A DNA stretch of 24,392 nt from the NCBI GenBank assembly GCA_017998735.1, contig JAGOCN010000001.1, positions 1 to 24,392 of the forward strand. Direction: 5' to 3'. Below are positions 7,071-17,511 of the stretch, piece by piece. Position numbers and translations under genes: made by a program. The first letter of the stretch is position 1. Every line of letters starts with the position of its first letter. The stretch is from Giesbergeria sp. Its GTDB lineage: Bacteria > Pseudomonadota > Gammaproteobacteria > Burkholderiales > Burkholderiaceae_C. The notes under the pieces are model-generated. The model was not told the origin of the DNA and made no database searches. It saw nothing but the letters and a program-made list of their open reading frames with translations.

Positions 7071-7442
7071 TTTCTAACAGAGATTTTTTTTCGCAGCTGC
7101 GCCTAATCATGGAAATTTAGAGGGTGAAGTTATTCCAGCACAGCTACTTATGAACTCACAGACGCAATATTTTGGTAATACTCGTAGCCGAATTTTGTCC
7201 GAGGTGACAAGTATCTGAATGTGGTCGATATCGGACTCCATAAGACTTTCTTCCAAGAAAAAACCATTCACCACACCGGCCTGTTTCTCCCAGATGCCAA
7301 TGCCGTGTTTTTTTCTTCAATGCGCTGTCGCAGGCATTGATGGCAAGCATCAATCAGCGGCGCGGCGCACCAAAAGCTTTTCCCAATCGCCCACAATAAA
7401 ACGCAGGCCCAACACCTGCATGCCCCCAGCACAGTCCCATCC
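7071..7442. other. AT-rich intergenic region between divergent genes
   Basis: No gene is supported. The first 200 nt or so share the AT-rich composition of the HNH gene and probably carry its promoter (A/T runs at 7080-7090 and 7130-7170). The part nearest the P1 peptidase returns to GC-rich composition from about 7350. A 65-codon - strand frame (7156-7353) has no ribosome site or recognisable product. Confidence 0.4.
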
Positions 7443-8468
7443 ATGAATCCAAACACTCCTACCAGCAACGCTGGCAGCATCACCCGCGTGGCCGGCATCG
7501 AGGTTGGCCATTTCACCGACGCGCGCCGCCCCACGGGCTGCACGGTGGTCATCGCACGCGATGGCGCAGTGGGCGGTGTCGATGTGCGTGGCGCAGCGCC
7601 GGGCACGCGGGAAACCGATCTGCTGGACCCGTGCAATCTGGTGGACAAGGTGCATGCCATCGTGCTGGCCGGCGGCAGCGCCTGGGGACTGGACGCCGCC
7701 AGCGGCGCGGTGCGCTGGCTGGAAGAGCACGGCGTGGGGCTGGACGTGGGCGTGGGCCGGCTGCCGCTGGTGCCGGCGGCAGTGCTGTTTGATTTGCTGG
7801 TGGGCGACATGCGCATCCGGCCCGACGCGGCGGCGGGGTATGCGGCCTGCGCTGCGGCGTCTGGCGCCGACCCGGCCGAAGGCAATGTGGGCGCGGGCAC
7901 CGGCGCCAGCGTGGGCAAGCTGTTTGGCATCGCCCGCGCCATGAAGGGCGGCGTGGGCACGGCGTCGGTGACGGCGCACGGCGTCACCGTGGGCGCCTTG
8001 ATTGCCTGCAACGCGGTGGGCGATGTGCTGGACCCCGACACCGCGCAGGTGGTGGCCGGGGCGCGCACGCCGGACGGGCGCGCGCTGCTCGACACCCGGC
8101 GCGCGCTGCTGCGCGGCGAATGGCCGCAGTCGCTGCTGCCCGGCACCAACACCACCATTGGCGTGGTGGCCACCGATGCGGTCCTCACCAAGGTGCAGGC
8201 GCAGCGCCTGGCGGTGGCGGCGCACGGCGGGCTGGCGCGCAGCATCAACCCGGTGCACACGCAGCTCGACGGCGACACGCTGTTTGCGCTGGGCACCGGC
8301 GCTGCGGGCGTGAACCCCGGCATGCTGGTGCTGGCCACGCTGGCGGCCGAGGCGACCGCCCGCGCCACGCTGCGCGCGGTGCAGATGGCGCGCAGCATCA
8401 CCACCGTGGAAGGGCTGGTGCTGCCGGCCTGGGCGGACTGGTCTGGCCGGACTGGCCGGACTGCGTGA
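7443..8468 (+). CDS. P1/S58 family self-processing N-terminal nucleophile hydrolase
   Basis: This 341-residue member of the DmpA/BapA/NylC family makes an inactive precursor that cuts itself before a Thr or Ser, which then becomes the catalytic N-terminus. Members hydrolyse aminopeptidase substrates, beta-peptides or nylon-type amides. Visible are LAGGSAWGLDAASG (75-88), LFDLLVGD (115-122) and the cleavage region PGTNTTIGVVATD (233-245), with N236-T237 as the likely cut. D276 and D278 (QLDGDTLF) lie 39 and 41 residues after T237, the same spacing as Thr267, Asp306 and Asp308 in NylC. This supports a complete active site. No signal peptide is seen, so it is cytoplasmic. It stands alone, and the natural substrate cannot be inferred. 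No strong ribosome site precedes ATG 7443. Confidence 0.85.
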   Translation: MNPNTPTSNAGSITRVAGIEVGHFTDARRPTGCTVVIARDGAVGGVDVRGAAPGTRETDLLDPCNLVDKVHAIVLAGGSAWGLDAASGAVRWLEEHGVGLDVGVGRLPLVPAAVLFDLLVGDMRIRPDAAAGYAACAAASGADPAEGNVGAGTGASVGKLFGIARAMKGGVGTASVTAHGVTVGALIACNAVGDVLDPDTAQVVAGARTPDGRALLDTRRALLRGEWPQSLLPGTNTTIGVVATDAVLTKVQAQRLAVAAHGGLARSINPVHTQLDGDTLFALGTGAAGVNPGMLVLATLAAEATARATLRAVQMARSITTVEGLVLPAWADWSGRTGRTA

Positions 8469-8510
8469 CGCGTTTTGGCCCTGGGCGGTTTGCGGTGCTT
8501 GCGCAACAAG

Positions 8511-8655
8511 CACTGGATTTTGCTATTGAAATGTGAGCTGCTGGCGCAGGCTGCATATGCGCTGGAGGCACTTTTTACCAATATTTTCCTGCCTGTGGCG
8601 CACAGGCAGGCGGCCTTGCATGCAGCCATGCCAGCCAGCCAGAAACCGCTCTGGG
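8511..8655 (+). repeat. Interspersed hairpin repeat, copy 3, composite form
   Basis: The core is AGCTG (8536-8540), 3 nt, GCGC (8544-8547), 11 nt, GCGCTGGAG (8559-8567), then GGCACTTTTTACC. Upstream it shares GGATTTTGCTATT with the copy at 20 kb. Downstream, at nearly the same distance, both share a 24-nt block (8631-8654 here). Between core and block lies a perfect 10-bp hairpin (8588-8597 with 8601-8610, loop GCG). It sits in the 299-nt gap after the P1 peptidase gene; nothing else was found in that gap. Confidence 0.85.
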
Positions 8656-8767
8656 GGCAGGTTTTCTGCAGATCGCAATCGCAAGGCTTTCTTTGGTTTC
8701 AGCAGCGCACGTACACAGCACAGGCAGCGCATGGCACGCACGGCAGGCCGTGGCCAAAGATGCAGCC

Positions 8768-11092
8768 TCAGCGCCGGGTCGGCTGGCCTGGAGGAAAAGC
8801 AGTTCTGCTCCGGGGCGCGGGCCCTGCACTGGCGCTTTTGCCAGCAGGCGCACCGGCCGGCACGATGCGCAGTGCGCCGGTGCTGGCCAGCTTGTCGCGC
8901 ACCCGCCGCGTCATGGACTGGGTGCTGCCGTCCGGGCCGGTGAACATGAACAGCGTCTGCTGCGGGCTGACCCAGGTCAGCTGCGTGCGCAGGGAACGGC
9001 CGGCCGATTCCATTTCCACCCAGACGCCCAGCACCCAGTGGACATTGTCAAAGGCCGGGCTTGCAGAGATGGCAGAAGCTGCAGGGGCTTCTGGTGGAGG
9101 CTCTGGCGCGGGTTCCGGTATGGGGCCGGGCGCGGGGACAGCCTCGGGCACTGCGGCAGAGGTTTCTGGCGCAGCCTGCGGCGGCACTTTTTCTGCCGGC
9201 AGGGCTGCAGCTGTTTCAGCTGCTTGAACTGTTTCAGTGGTTGATGGCTGCTGCGGTTGTTCCTGCCATGCCGCGTTTGTGCCGTCTTCTGCTGCGGCGT
9301 GCTGCGGGTGCTGTGCAGGTTCCTGCTGCTGTTGTTGCACTGCCTGCACCTGTGGTTGAGCAGGGTCTTGCTGTGGCTGCAGCATGTGACTGGCTTCGGG
9401 GCGCGGCATGGCCGGCACAGGCACCAGCGGGGGAACAGGGGCATGGACAGGGGCAGTGACGGGTGCCGGTGCAAGCGCCTGCTGCTGCGCGGCGTGGCGT
9501 TTTTTTTCCTGCGTTTCCCAGGCGGCCTGCAGCGCGGCCAGCACGATGTCGAAAGGCTGTGCATTGGTGATGGCCAGCGACGACAGGTAGCGCACGGCCT
9601 CGTCCACCAGTTGCATGAAGCTGTCAAAACCTGGCGCATGCACCGAGGAAAAAGCCAGACTGCGCTCGGTGATTTCGTCCAGCAGGCAGCGTGCCGGGTG
9701 CAGGTTGTCGTTGAAAAAACGCGTGTCATGCCGCACCAGCTGGCGCACGGCCGGCTCCAGGTTTTGTATTGCGCGCTGCACGGGGGGCAGCAAGCCACCC
9801 TCTTCGACCATGGTTTCCACCATGCGCGCCACGATTTCCGCAGCGCGCGAGGCAGCACCTGTGGGCATGGCCTGCATGCCGGTGTCGCTGCCGCGAAAGG
9901 TGCTGCTGTGGGTGCGGTGGCCACGGCTGTGCGGCGCACCATCGCCCAGGGCCAGCATGTCGGAGTCCTGCGACAGGCGCGTCACCAGCTGCTCCAGCAC
10001 CTCCATGTCCTCCAGCGCTTCCAGTTCTGCCCGGCTGGTGCCGGGGCGGTAAATGCGGCCGCGCTGCGCCGGGTTGCGCTCCCAGCTCTGACCGCCCCCC
10101 TGCAAGGTGGAAATGCCAGCAGCGGAGAAGCCCGTTTCCTGCGCCAGCATCTGGCGCAGCATGCTCACGGTCAGCAGGGCTTCCTCGGCCTGTGCATTCC
10201 AGGGCGGGCTGTCGTAGTCCGAAGACAGGTAAACCGAATGGCCACCAGAGTGGTACTGGGAAATGCGCGCTTCCCCGCCGTAGCCGGCAGCCTGGCGCGA
10301 ACGCCCGCCTGGCGCAGCACCGGAACCGGGACCGGGACCAAAACCGGCACCCGAGCTCCTTCTGCTGCTTCCGCCCCCGCCTCCCCTGGCATAGCCGACC
10401 GGCGCAATGCCGGCGCTGCGCAGTGCCTGCACAGATTGCTGGTAGATGTCGGTCAGTTCACCGCCCAGCAGGCTGCACAGGATCTGCATCCAGCTCTCGC
10501 GCACCGGCAATGCCACGCCCGCCTCGGACACCACCTGCTGCAGGGCGCGCAGGTAGCTGTACGGGCGCAGCGGGTTGCGTTCGGGCTGCACGTAATCGAG
10601 CCCCTGCGCGGCGCTCATCAGCGTGTCCAGCTCTGCCAGCACCGCATCGTTGGCGTGCACGGCCTGCTGCTGGGCACGCGACATTTCCACCTGCGCCTGC
10701 ACTTCTTCCTCGCCCAGCAGCGTCAGTTCGCTCAACCCCTGGGGGCCGAAATGGGTGAGGGTGCCGGTGTTGGAGGGGGTGTTCAGGCGTGCGCTGGAAG
10801 GGCCACCCTGGACAGGCGGCGGGCTGGCGCTGCTGCGCGCTGCGGGTTCGGCGCAGATTTCCAGCAGTGCCATGGGGTAGCCCCGGACCAGCGCCGGGCC
10901 ATGCCTGTCCAGCAGGCGCCGCGCATCGCCGGCGGCATCGCGTTTGGCGCTGCTGCGCGGGTCCTGCTCCTGCTGGCCCAGGGCGTCGGTGGTCGCCTGC
11001 ACCAGGCGCGCCATCAACGCCTCGCTTTCGCGCACCGCGTTGACGACGCAGCTTCGCAAGGCAGTTGCCCGGGATGGGGAAGGGGGTGGCAT
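8768..11092 (-). CDS. DUF1631 family protein
   Basis: This large (774-residue) cytoplasmic protein has no signal peptide. The N-terminal two thirds are helical (for example LRSCVVNAVRESEALMARL). A long low-complexity linker rich in Gln, Pro, Ala and Glu spans about 545-675. A C-terminal module reads FDNVHWVLGVWVEMESAG and LTWVSPQQTLFMFTGPDG. This architecture fits the DUF1631 family of beta- and gammaproteobacteria, whose C-terminal part resembles a small beta-barrel of PilZ type; its function is unknown. ATG 11092 has GGGAG nine nucleotides upstream; an upstream TTG (11116) would extend it by 8 residues. It is preceded by a GGTC-rich repeat tract and faces the same way as ettA, whose stop lies about 190 nt upstream of this start. 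Confidence 0.8.
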   Translation of the reverse strand: MPPPSPSRATALRSCVVNAVRESEALMARLVQATTDALGQQEQDPRSSAKRDAAGDARRLLDRHGPALVRGYPMALLEICAEPAARSSASPPPVQGGPSSARLNTPSNTGTLTHFGPQGLSELTLLGEEEVQAQVEMSRAQQQAVHANDAVLAELDTLMSAAQGLDYVQPERNPLRPYSYLRALQQVVSEAGVALPVRESWMQILCSLLGGELTDIYQQSVQALRSAGIAPVGYARGGGGGSSRRSSGAGFGPGPGSGAAPGGRSRQAAGYGGEARISQYHSGGHSVYLSSDYDSPPWNAQAEEALLTVSMLRQMLAQETGFSAAGISTLQGGGQSWERNPAQRGRIYRPGTSRAELEALEDMEVLEQLVTRLSQDSDMLALGDGAPHSRGHRTHSSTFRGSDTGMQAMPTGAASRAAEIVARMVETMVEEGGLLPPVQRAIQNLEPAVRQLVRHDTRFFNDNLHPARCLLDEITERSLAFSSVHAPGFDSFMQLVDEAVRYLSSLAITNAQPFDIVLAALQAAWETQEKKRHAAQQQALAPAPVTAPVHAPVPPLVPVPAMPRPEASHMLQPQQDPAQPQVQAVQQQQQEPAQHPQHAAAEDGTNAAWQEQPQQPSTTETVQAAETAAALPAEKVPPQAAPETSAAVPEAVPAPGPIPEPAPEPPPEAPAASAISASPAFDNVHWVLGVWVEMESAGRSLRTQLTWVSPQQTLFMFTGPDGSTQSMTRRVRDKLASTGALRIVPAGAPAGKSASAGPAPRSRTAFPPGQPTRR

Positions 11093-11105
11093 GGCAGGAC
11101 GCTCC

Positions 11106-11166
11106 CGGTCGGTCAATCGGTCAGTCGGTCAAACAGTTGGTCGTCGTTCATCGGTCGTCGGTCGTC
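11106..11166. repeat. GGTC-rich short tandem repeat tract
   Basis: Seven GGTC words occur within about 57 nt, several exactly 8 nt apart (11111, 11119, 11127; then 11152, 11160). They form degenerate TCGGTCAR/TCGGTCG units. The tract lies immediately upstream of the DUF1631 start, where a promoter or leader would be, and contains no convincing promoter. It could be a slippage-prone tract or a set of protein-binding sites. Confidence 0.6.
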
Positions 11167-11285
11167 AAATTGGCAAATCGGCAGGTCGGTGGCGCAGTCT
11201 GCAGGCTGGACGCCCCGGCTGCCAAGAGGCTGCCAAGCCGCCAGACAGCCGGTCAGCTTAACTGCGCCAGCGGTGCACCACCGAC

Positions 11286-12947
<1,662 letters not shown>

Positions 12948-13191
12948 CGGTAGTTGTCAAACCTCGGTAGGGAATGGAAGAAACTGTAAAACCCCCGATT
13001 ATCGACTCATGCGACAATGCACGCTGTTGTGCACTCCAGTTGTGCGCAATACAGCTCTCTGCTGGGGACGATGCAAAACTCCATTGCGGGCTCCCTCATT
13101 TGAACCTGATCAGCCTGACACTGGCTCGGCAAACCAACACGGGTTGCCTCGACAGGCCGATATCCGGCACCCGGATGGGTGCGTCCATTAC

Positions 13192-14955
13192 ATGACATTT
13201 GACGAACTGAACCTGGCTCCGGCCATCATGAAGGCCGTGCGCGAGCAGGGCTATGAAACTCCCACGCCGATCCAGGCACAGGCCATTCCCGCCGTGCTGG
13301 CCGGCCAGGACCTGCTGGCCGGCGCACAGACCGGCACCGGCAAGACCGCCGCTTTCGTGCTGCCCCTGCTCGACCGCCTGTCGCGCGAAGAAGCGCCCAG
13401 GAACAAGTTTGGTGGCAAGGGCCTGCGCGCGCTGGTGATGACGCCCACCCGCGAACTCGCCGCCCAGGTGGAAGAGTCCGTGCGCCAGTACGGCAAGTAC
13501 CTCGACCTCAATTCCACCGTGGTGTTTGGCGGCGTCGGCATGAACCCGCAGATCGACCGCATCAAGCGCGGCGTGGACATTCTGGTGGCCACCCCCGGGC
13601 GCCTGCTGGACCTGCAGCAGCAGGGCTTTCTGGACCTGTCCACCGTGCAGGTGCTGATCCTGGACGAAGCCGACCGCATGCTCGACATGGGCTTCATCCA
13701 CGACGTGAAGAAGGTGCTGGCCCTGGTGCCCAAGGACAAGCAGAGCCTTTTGTTCTCGGCCACCTTCAGCGACGAAATCCGCGACCTGGCGGCCACGCTG
13801 CTGAAAAACCCGCAAAGCATCCAGGTGACGCCCAGCAACACCACGGTGCAGCGCATCAGCCAGGTGATTCACCCGGTGGGCCGGGGCAAGAAGAAGCAGG
13901 TGCTGCTGCACATCATCCAGGAGCACGACTGGAGCCAGGTGCTGGTGTTCACCCGCACCAAGTTCGGCGCCAACAACGTGGCCGAATTCCTGACCAAGAA
14001 CGGCGTGCAGGCGATGGCGCTGCACGGCAACAAGAGCCAGAGCGCCCGCACCCAGGCCCTGGCCGGCTTCAAGAGTGGCGATGTGCGCGCCCTGGTGGCC
14101 ACCGACATTGCGGCACGCGGCATCGACATCGACGAGCTGCCGCACGTTGTCAACTATGAAATTCCGAACGTTTCCGAAGACTATGTGCACCGCATCGGCC
14201 GCACCGGCCGCGCCGGTGCCAGCGGCCAGGCCGTGAGCCTGGTGTGCATGGACGAGGAAGGTTTCATGATGGACATCGAGCGCTTCACGCGCCAGACGAT
14301 TCCGGTGCAGCTGATCGAAGGCTTTGGCCCGGAAGACGGCGAAAAGGCCGAACCCATTGCCATGGGCCGCCAGACCATCTGGGGCGGCGCCGGCAAGCCG
14401 CCCAGCCGCGATGTGATGCAGGCTGCGGCCAAGGCAGCACGCGGTGAAATGATGGAGCGCATGCGCGCCGGCAAGACCGCCGGCCAGGGCGACCGCGGCG
14501 GCCGCGCAGGTGGTGGCGGCGGCGGTGGCGGTGCACCCCGCGCCGGCAGTGGCGCAGGCCGCAGTGCCGGCCCGCGTGGCAGCGCTCCTGCCCACCCCGG
14601 TGGTGGCGCAGGCCATGGCCCGCGCAGCGGCAGCCAGGGCCCGGCGCGCAGCCGCAACCCCGGCCAGGGTGCCGGTGGCAACAGCAGCACGCCCCGCTTC
14701 AACAGCGACGCACAGCCGCCGCGTGACAACGCGCACCTGGGCACGCACGGCGGCCACAGCATGCCGTCGAGCCGCGGCGCCGGCCCGGGCGGCCAGCCCG
14801 ATCCGATGCGCACCAGCGTGGACAGCATGCTCGAACGCGGCCGCCGGGGCGGTGGCTTCAGAAGCGGCCCCGGTGGCGGCGGTGGCCGCCCTGGCGGCGG
14901 CGCACCGCGCGGCCCCGGTGGCGGTGGCGGTTCGCGCGGCGGCTACGGCCGCTGA
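13192..14955 (+). CDS. rhlE: DEAD-box ATP-dependent RNA helicase RhlE
   Basis: This 587-residue RNA helicase acts in RNA unwinding, ribosome maturation and RNA decay. Core motifs are present: Q motif YETPTPIQ (21-28), motif I AQTGTGKT (45-52), PTRELA (85-90), DEAD (158-161), SAT (189-191), [10 protein letters not shown] (303-312) and [10 protein letters not shown] (333-342). After about residue 415 comes a roughly 170-residue tail dominated by Gly, Arg, Ala and Ser with RGG-like stretches. This is unusually long and expected to be disordered and RNA-binding. ATG 13192 begins the conserved MTFDELNL start; the frame stays open upstream to 13009 but that stretch is not conserved-looking. No strong ribosome site is seen. 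The 236-nt gap to ettA presumably holds divergent promoters; none could be fixed with confidence. Confidence 0.93.
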   Translation: MTFDELNLAPAIMKAVREQGYETPTPIQAQAIPAVLAGQDLLAGAQTGTGKTAAFVLPLLDRLSREEAPRNKFGGKGLRALVMTPTRELAAQVEESVRQYGKYLDLNSTVVFGGVGMNPQIDRIKRGVDILVATPGRLLDLQQQGFLDLSTVQVLILDEADRMLDMGFIHDVKKVLALVPKDKQSLLFSATFSDEIRDLAATLLKNPQSIQVTPSNTTVQRISQVIHPVGRGKKKQVLLHIIQEHDWSQVLVFTRTKFGANNVAEFLTKNGVQAMALHGNKSQSARTQALAGFKSGDVRALVATDIAARGIDIDELPHVVNYEIPNVSEDYVHRIGRTGRAGASGQAVSLVCMDEEGFMMDIERFTRQTIPVQLIEGFGPEDGEKAEPIAMGRQTIWGGAGKPPSRDVMQAAAKAARGEMMERMRAGKTAGQGDRGGRAGGGGGGGGAPRAGSGAGRSAGPRGSAPAHPGGGAGHGPRSGSQGPARSRNPGQGAGGNSSTPRFNSDAQPPRDNAHLGTHGGHSMPSSRGAGPGGQPDPMRTSVDSMLERGRRGGGFRSGPGGGGGRPGGGAPRGPGGGGGSRGGYGR

Positions 14956-15016
14956 TCTTGCGGCCTGCGGGCGGGGCTGCGGCAGGCGCTGCTCCATGGG
15001 CAGCCACTGAAGCAGT

Positions 15017-15048
15017 CTTTGGTGCAAGCCCTGCTGCAGGCACCAAAG
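15017..15048 (+). terminator. Possible rhlE terminator hairpin
   Basis: CTTTGGTGC (15017-15025) pairs perfectly with GCACCAAAG (15040-15048). The loop itself can form CCTG/CAGG pairs. It lies about 60 nt after the rhlE stop. There is no U-run after it, so it could be a 3'-end stabiliser rather than an intrinsic terminator. Confidence 0.4.
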
Positions 15049-15065
15049 CAGATCACGTTTGCATC

Positions 15066-15121
15066 AAAAATGGCTGCAGCGCAATGAATACGTGCGCTGG
15101 CAGCTATTTTTTTGATAGCAA
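15066..15121 (-). repeat. Interspersed hairpin repeat, copy 4
   Basis: On the - strand the order is ATAGCTG, 3 nt, GCGC (15097-15094), 11 nt, GCGCTGCAG (15082-15074), then a T-run. CAGCGC and GCGCTG pair as a perfect 6-bp stem around an 11-nt loop. It lies between rhlE and the carboxypeptidase, opposite to both. Confidence 0.8.
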
Positions 15122-15350
15122 CCAGCCATGCTTTCATGGCACTTGCGGAATGCATGGCCGGCACGGGTAACATCGGCCTCCAGCTTGGTTGCAACCGGAG
15201 AAAACCTGTGCCGCTGTGGTTGACTGCGCATTTCTGTCGCTTTCGCTCTCTTGGGGCACTGCGACTGCCGCCGCAACCCGGCGCACGGCATGCCATCCTT
15301 CACTCCGGTTCGCCCGGATTTTCTGCATTCACTGGTGGAAAAGACACGAC

Positions 15351-17219
15351 ATGATTCCGTTTTCAGAATCCGGCGCAGTGCGCACCCCTTTTTTCCATGC
15401 CCGGAACCGGGCGCCCGGCACGCCCCGCTGGCGCCTGGCCTGCGGTGTGGTGGCCACGGCTGCCCTGCTGTCAGCCTGCGGCAGCACGCCCCTGCCGCCC
15501 TGGCCCACTTCGCAAGGCGCCCTGCCTGGCGTTGTGCAAACCCAGCGCTCGGTGCCACTGCCGCTGGGCCAGGTGCAGGGCGTGCCGGGGGTGGTCACCT
15601 CGCCGGTGCAGACCGACCTGCCCACCGCCCTGCCGGGCACGGCAAATGACCCCGATGCACCCGCCTACCTGCCCGCATTGGCACACAGGTTTCCCGACCC
15701 GGCCACCCGCTATGCCACCCCTGGGCTGGCGGCCGACCGGCGCGCTTTCAGCACCAATGCCGAAATCGGCCAGTGGCTGCGCCAGCTGGCCGATGCGCCT
15801 GCGCCAGCCACCGGGGCCCGCACCAGCCTGCTGTCGGTGGGCCTGTCGCAGCGCGGCCTGCCCATCCATGCGGTGGTGATCGCACGCGCCAGCGGCAGCA
15901 GCCCGGCCCAGCTGGACGCCAGCAGGCGCCCGACCGTGCTGCTGGTCGGCCAGCAGCACGGCGACGAGCCGGCCGGCAGCGAAGCGCTGCTGGTGGTGGC
16001 GCAGGAGCTGTCACGCGGCCTGCTGGAGCCATTGCTGGAGCGCATCAATGTGGTCATCGTGCCACGTGCCAACCCCGATGGCGCCGAGGCCGGCACGCGC
16101 ACCACCGCCAGCGGCGTGGACATGAACCGCGACCACCTGCTGCTCAGCACCCCGGAAGCGGCGGCGCTGGCAGCGCTGGCGCGCGACTACCGCCCGATCC
16201 TGGTGCTGGACGCACACGAGTTCACCGTGGCTGGCCGCTACCTGGAAAAATTCAATGCCGTGCAGCGCCACGACGCCCTGCTGCAGTACGCTACCACGCC
16301 CGGTGTGCCCGAGTTCTTCACCAAGGCGTCCAGGGAGTGGTACCACGAGCCCATCGTTGCGGCCCTGAACGGCCAAAGCCTGAGCCACGAGTGGTACCAC
16401 ACCACATCGCAGAACCTGCAGGACCTGAGCGTGTCCATGGGCGGCACGCGCCCGGACACGCTGCGCAATGTCAGCGGCCTGAAGAACGCGGTGGGTTTTC
16501 TGGTGGAAACGCGTGGCATCGGTCTGGGACACCACCACATCCAGCGCCGCGTGCACACGCACATCACGGCGATTTCCAGCGCGCTGCGCAGCACGGCCGA
16601 GCGCGCCTCCAGCCTGGAGCAGGTGCGCTCCTTTGTGGTGCGCGACACCAGCGCGCTGGCCTGCCGCAACCAGGTGGTGGTGGAAGCTGCCGCCACACCC
16701 CAGCAGCGCGACCTCACCTTCATCGACCCGCAAACCGCTCTGGACCGCAGCATCCGCGTGGAGTGGAATTCGGCGCTGGAGCTGCGCACCCTCAAGACCC
16801 GCCCCCGCCCCTGTGGCTACTGGGTGGCGCAAAGCGCGGACGTTGCCATCGAACGGCTCAAGCTGCTGGGCGTGCAGGTGCTGCGTGTGGCAGAGCCCGG
16901 TGCACTGCTGGTCGACAGCTACCGCGAAACCACCCGCAGCACGGCCGCGCTGCAGGATGTGCGCGGCACCGCCACCGGCACTGCCGGCCCCGGCAGCCCT
17001 GCAGTGGTGAAGGTGCAGGTTGCGCTGGAGCGCAGCGCCCTTGACATCCAGCCCGGCAGCTATTACGTGCCGCTGAACCAGCCGCTGGCGGCGCTGGTGA
17101 GTGCCGCCCTGGAGCCCGACACGCAAAGCAGCTACTTTGCGCACGGGCTGCTGGGCTCGCTGGACGATGCGGCGCGCGTCATGGCCACACCGTCCCTGGT
17201 GTTCGAGGAAGTTGACTGA
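15351..17219 (+). CDS. M14-type zinc carboxypeptidase lipoprotein
   Basis: This 622-residue exported metallopeptidase has a lipoprotein signal (Arg-rich start, hydrophobic stretch, LLSAC with Cys43). A Pro-rich region leads to the catalytic domain. M14 features are visible: QQHGDEP with zinc ligands H203 and E206, PRANPDG (238-244), MNRDH (258-262), DAHE with third ligand H289, and catalytic-type E386 in VETRG. The last 230 residues form an additional domain without a signature I know. M14 enzymes remove C-terminal residues from peptides or cell-wall peptides; the substrate here is unknown. The lipobox places it in the cell envelope. ATG 15351 is preceded by GGTGGAA. It is followed by tRNA-Arg after about 85 nt and has no obvious operon partner. 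Confidence 0.82.
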   Translation: MIPFSESGAVRTPFFHARNRAPGTPRWRLACGVVATAALLSACGSTPLPPWPTSQGALPGVVQTQRSVPLPLGQVQGVPGVVTSPVQTDLPTALPGTANDPDAPAYLPALAHRFPDPATRYATPGLAADRRAFSTNAEIGQWLRQLADAPAPATGARTSLLSVGLSQRGLPIHAVVIARASGSSPAQLDASRRPTVLLVGQQHGDEPAGSEALLVVAQELSRGLLEPLLERINVVIVPRANPDGAEAGTRTTASGVDMNRDHLLLSTPEAAALAALARDYRPILVLDAHEFTVAGRYLEKFNAVQRHDALLQYATTPGVPEFFTKASREWYHEPIVAALNGQSLSHEWYHTTSQNLQDLSVSMGGTRPDTLRNVSGLKNAVGFLVETRGIGLGHHHIQRRVHTHITAISSALRSTAERASSLEQVRSFVVRDTSALACRNQVVVEAAATPQQRDLTFIDPQTALDRSIRVEWNSALELRTLKTRPRPCGYWVAQSADVAIERLKLLGVQVLRVAEPGALLVDSYRETTRSTAALQDVRGTATGTAGPGSPAVVKVQVALERSALDIQPGSYYVPLNQPLAALVSAALEPDTQSSYFAHGLLGSLDDAARVMATPSLVFEEVD

Positions 17220-17288
17220 CCTGAGATACCGTTCTTGCGCTTGGTCGGTGCCTGCTGCGGTCTTTGCAGGCAGCGCCGGCGCAGCCCT

Positions 17289-17294
17289 TAGAAT
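17289..17294 (+). promoter_or_regulatory. Possible -10 element of the tRNA-Arg gene
   Basis: TAGAAT lies 9 nt before the mature tRNA 5' end and differs from TATAAT at one position. A TTGCAG at 17264-17269 is the best -35 candidate, but the spacer is 19 nt, longer than ideal. Confidence 0.35.
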
Positions 17295-17303
17295 GCGCAG
17301 TCT

Positions 17304-17380
17304 GCGGCGTTAACTCAGCTGGATAGAGTACCCGGCTTCTACCCGGGCTGTCGGGGGTTCGAGTCCCTCACGCCGCGCCA
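17304..17380 (+). tRNA. tRNA-Arg (anticodon TCT)
   Basis: The complete cloverleaf is visible. The acceptor stem GCGGCGT pairs with ACGCCGC. The D-arm is ACTC...GAGT and the anticodon stem CCCGG/CCGGG. The loop CTTCTAC gives anticodon TCT (reads AGA). The T-arm contains TTCGAGT, and CCA is encoded at 17378-17380. AGA is rare in such GC-rich genomes. No integrase or repeated tRNA 3' end is seen nearby, so there is no sign that it served as an integration site. Confidence 0.95.
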
Positions 17381-17511
17381 CCCGATCTTCAGTGCAGCTT
17401 CTGTTACCCCGGTCAGCGCCCTGCACCCAGCCGTTTTCCGGATGGCGTTTTTCCTTTGCAAGGTGACCTGTCGCAAGGCTGCACTGCCCCTTTTTGTGCC
17501 GCTGCCGCTCC

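Larger units (their letters stand above)
14956..15350. other. Intergenic region after rhlE: hairpin, repeat copy and leader
   Basis: No protein gene is supported. An imperfect hairpin (15017-15025 with 15040-15048) may end rhlE, although no T-run follows. The interspersed repeat copy 4 lies at 15066-15121. The remaining 230 nt up to the carboxypeptidase start contain no recognised promoter or structured element. The frames open here have no family signature. Confidence 0.5.

Noticed and set aside
13030..13060. Possible seventh copy of the interspersed repeat upstream of rhlE
   Set aside because: On the - strand AGCTG, GCGC and CTGGAG occur, but the spacing is wrong (4 nt and only 4 nt instead of 3 and 11) and the second GCGC is missing.
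13096..15027. 643-codon open frame on the - strand
   Set aside because: It is the antisense shadow of rhlE, caused by high GC and the Gly-rich tail.
17381..17511. Integration-site remnant next to tRNA-Arg
   Set aside because: No integrase, no second copy of the tRNA 3' end and no composition change nearby. The downstream segment has only a weak GCC/GGC pairing before TTTTT at about 17446-17473.
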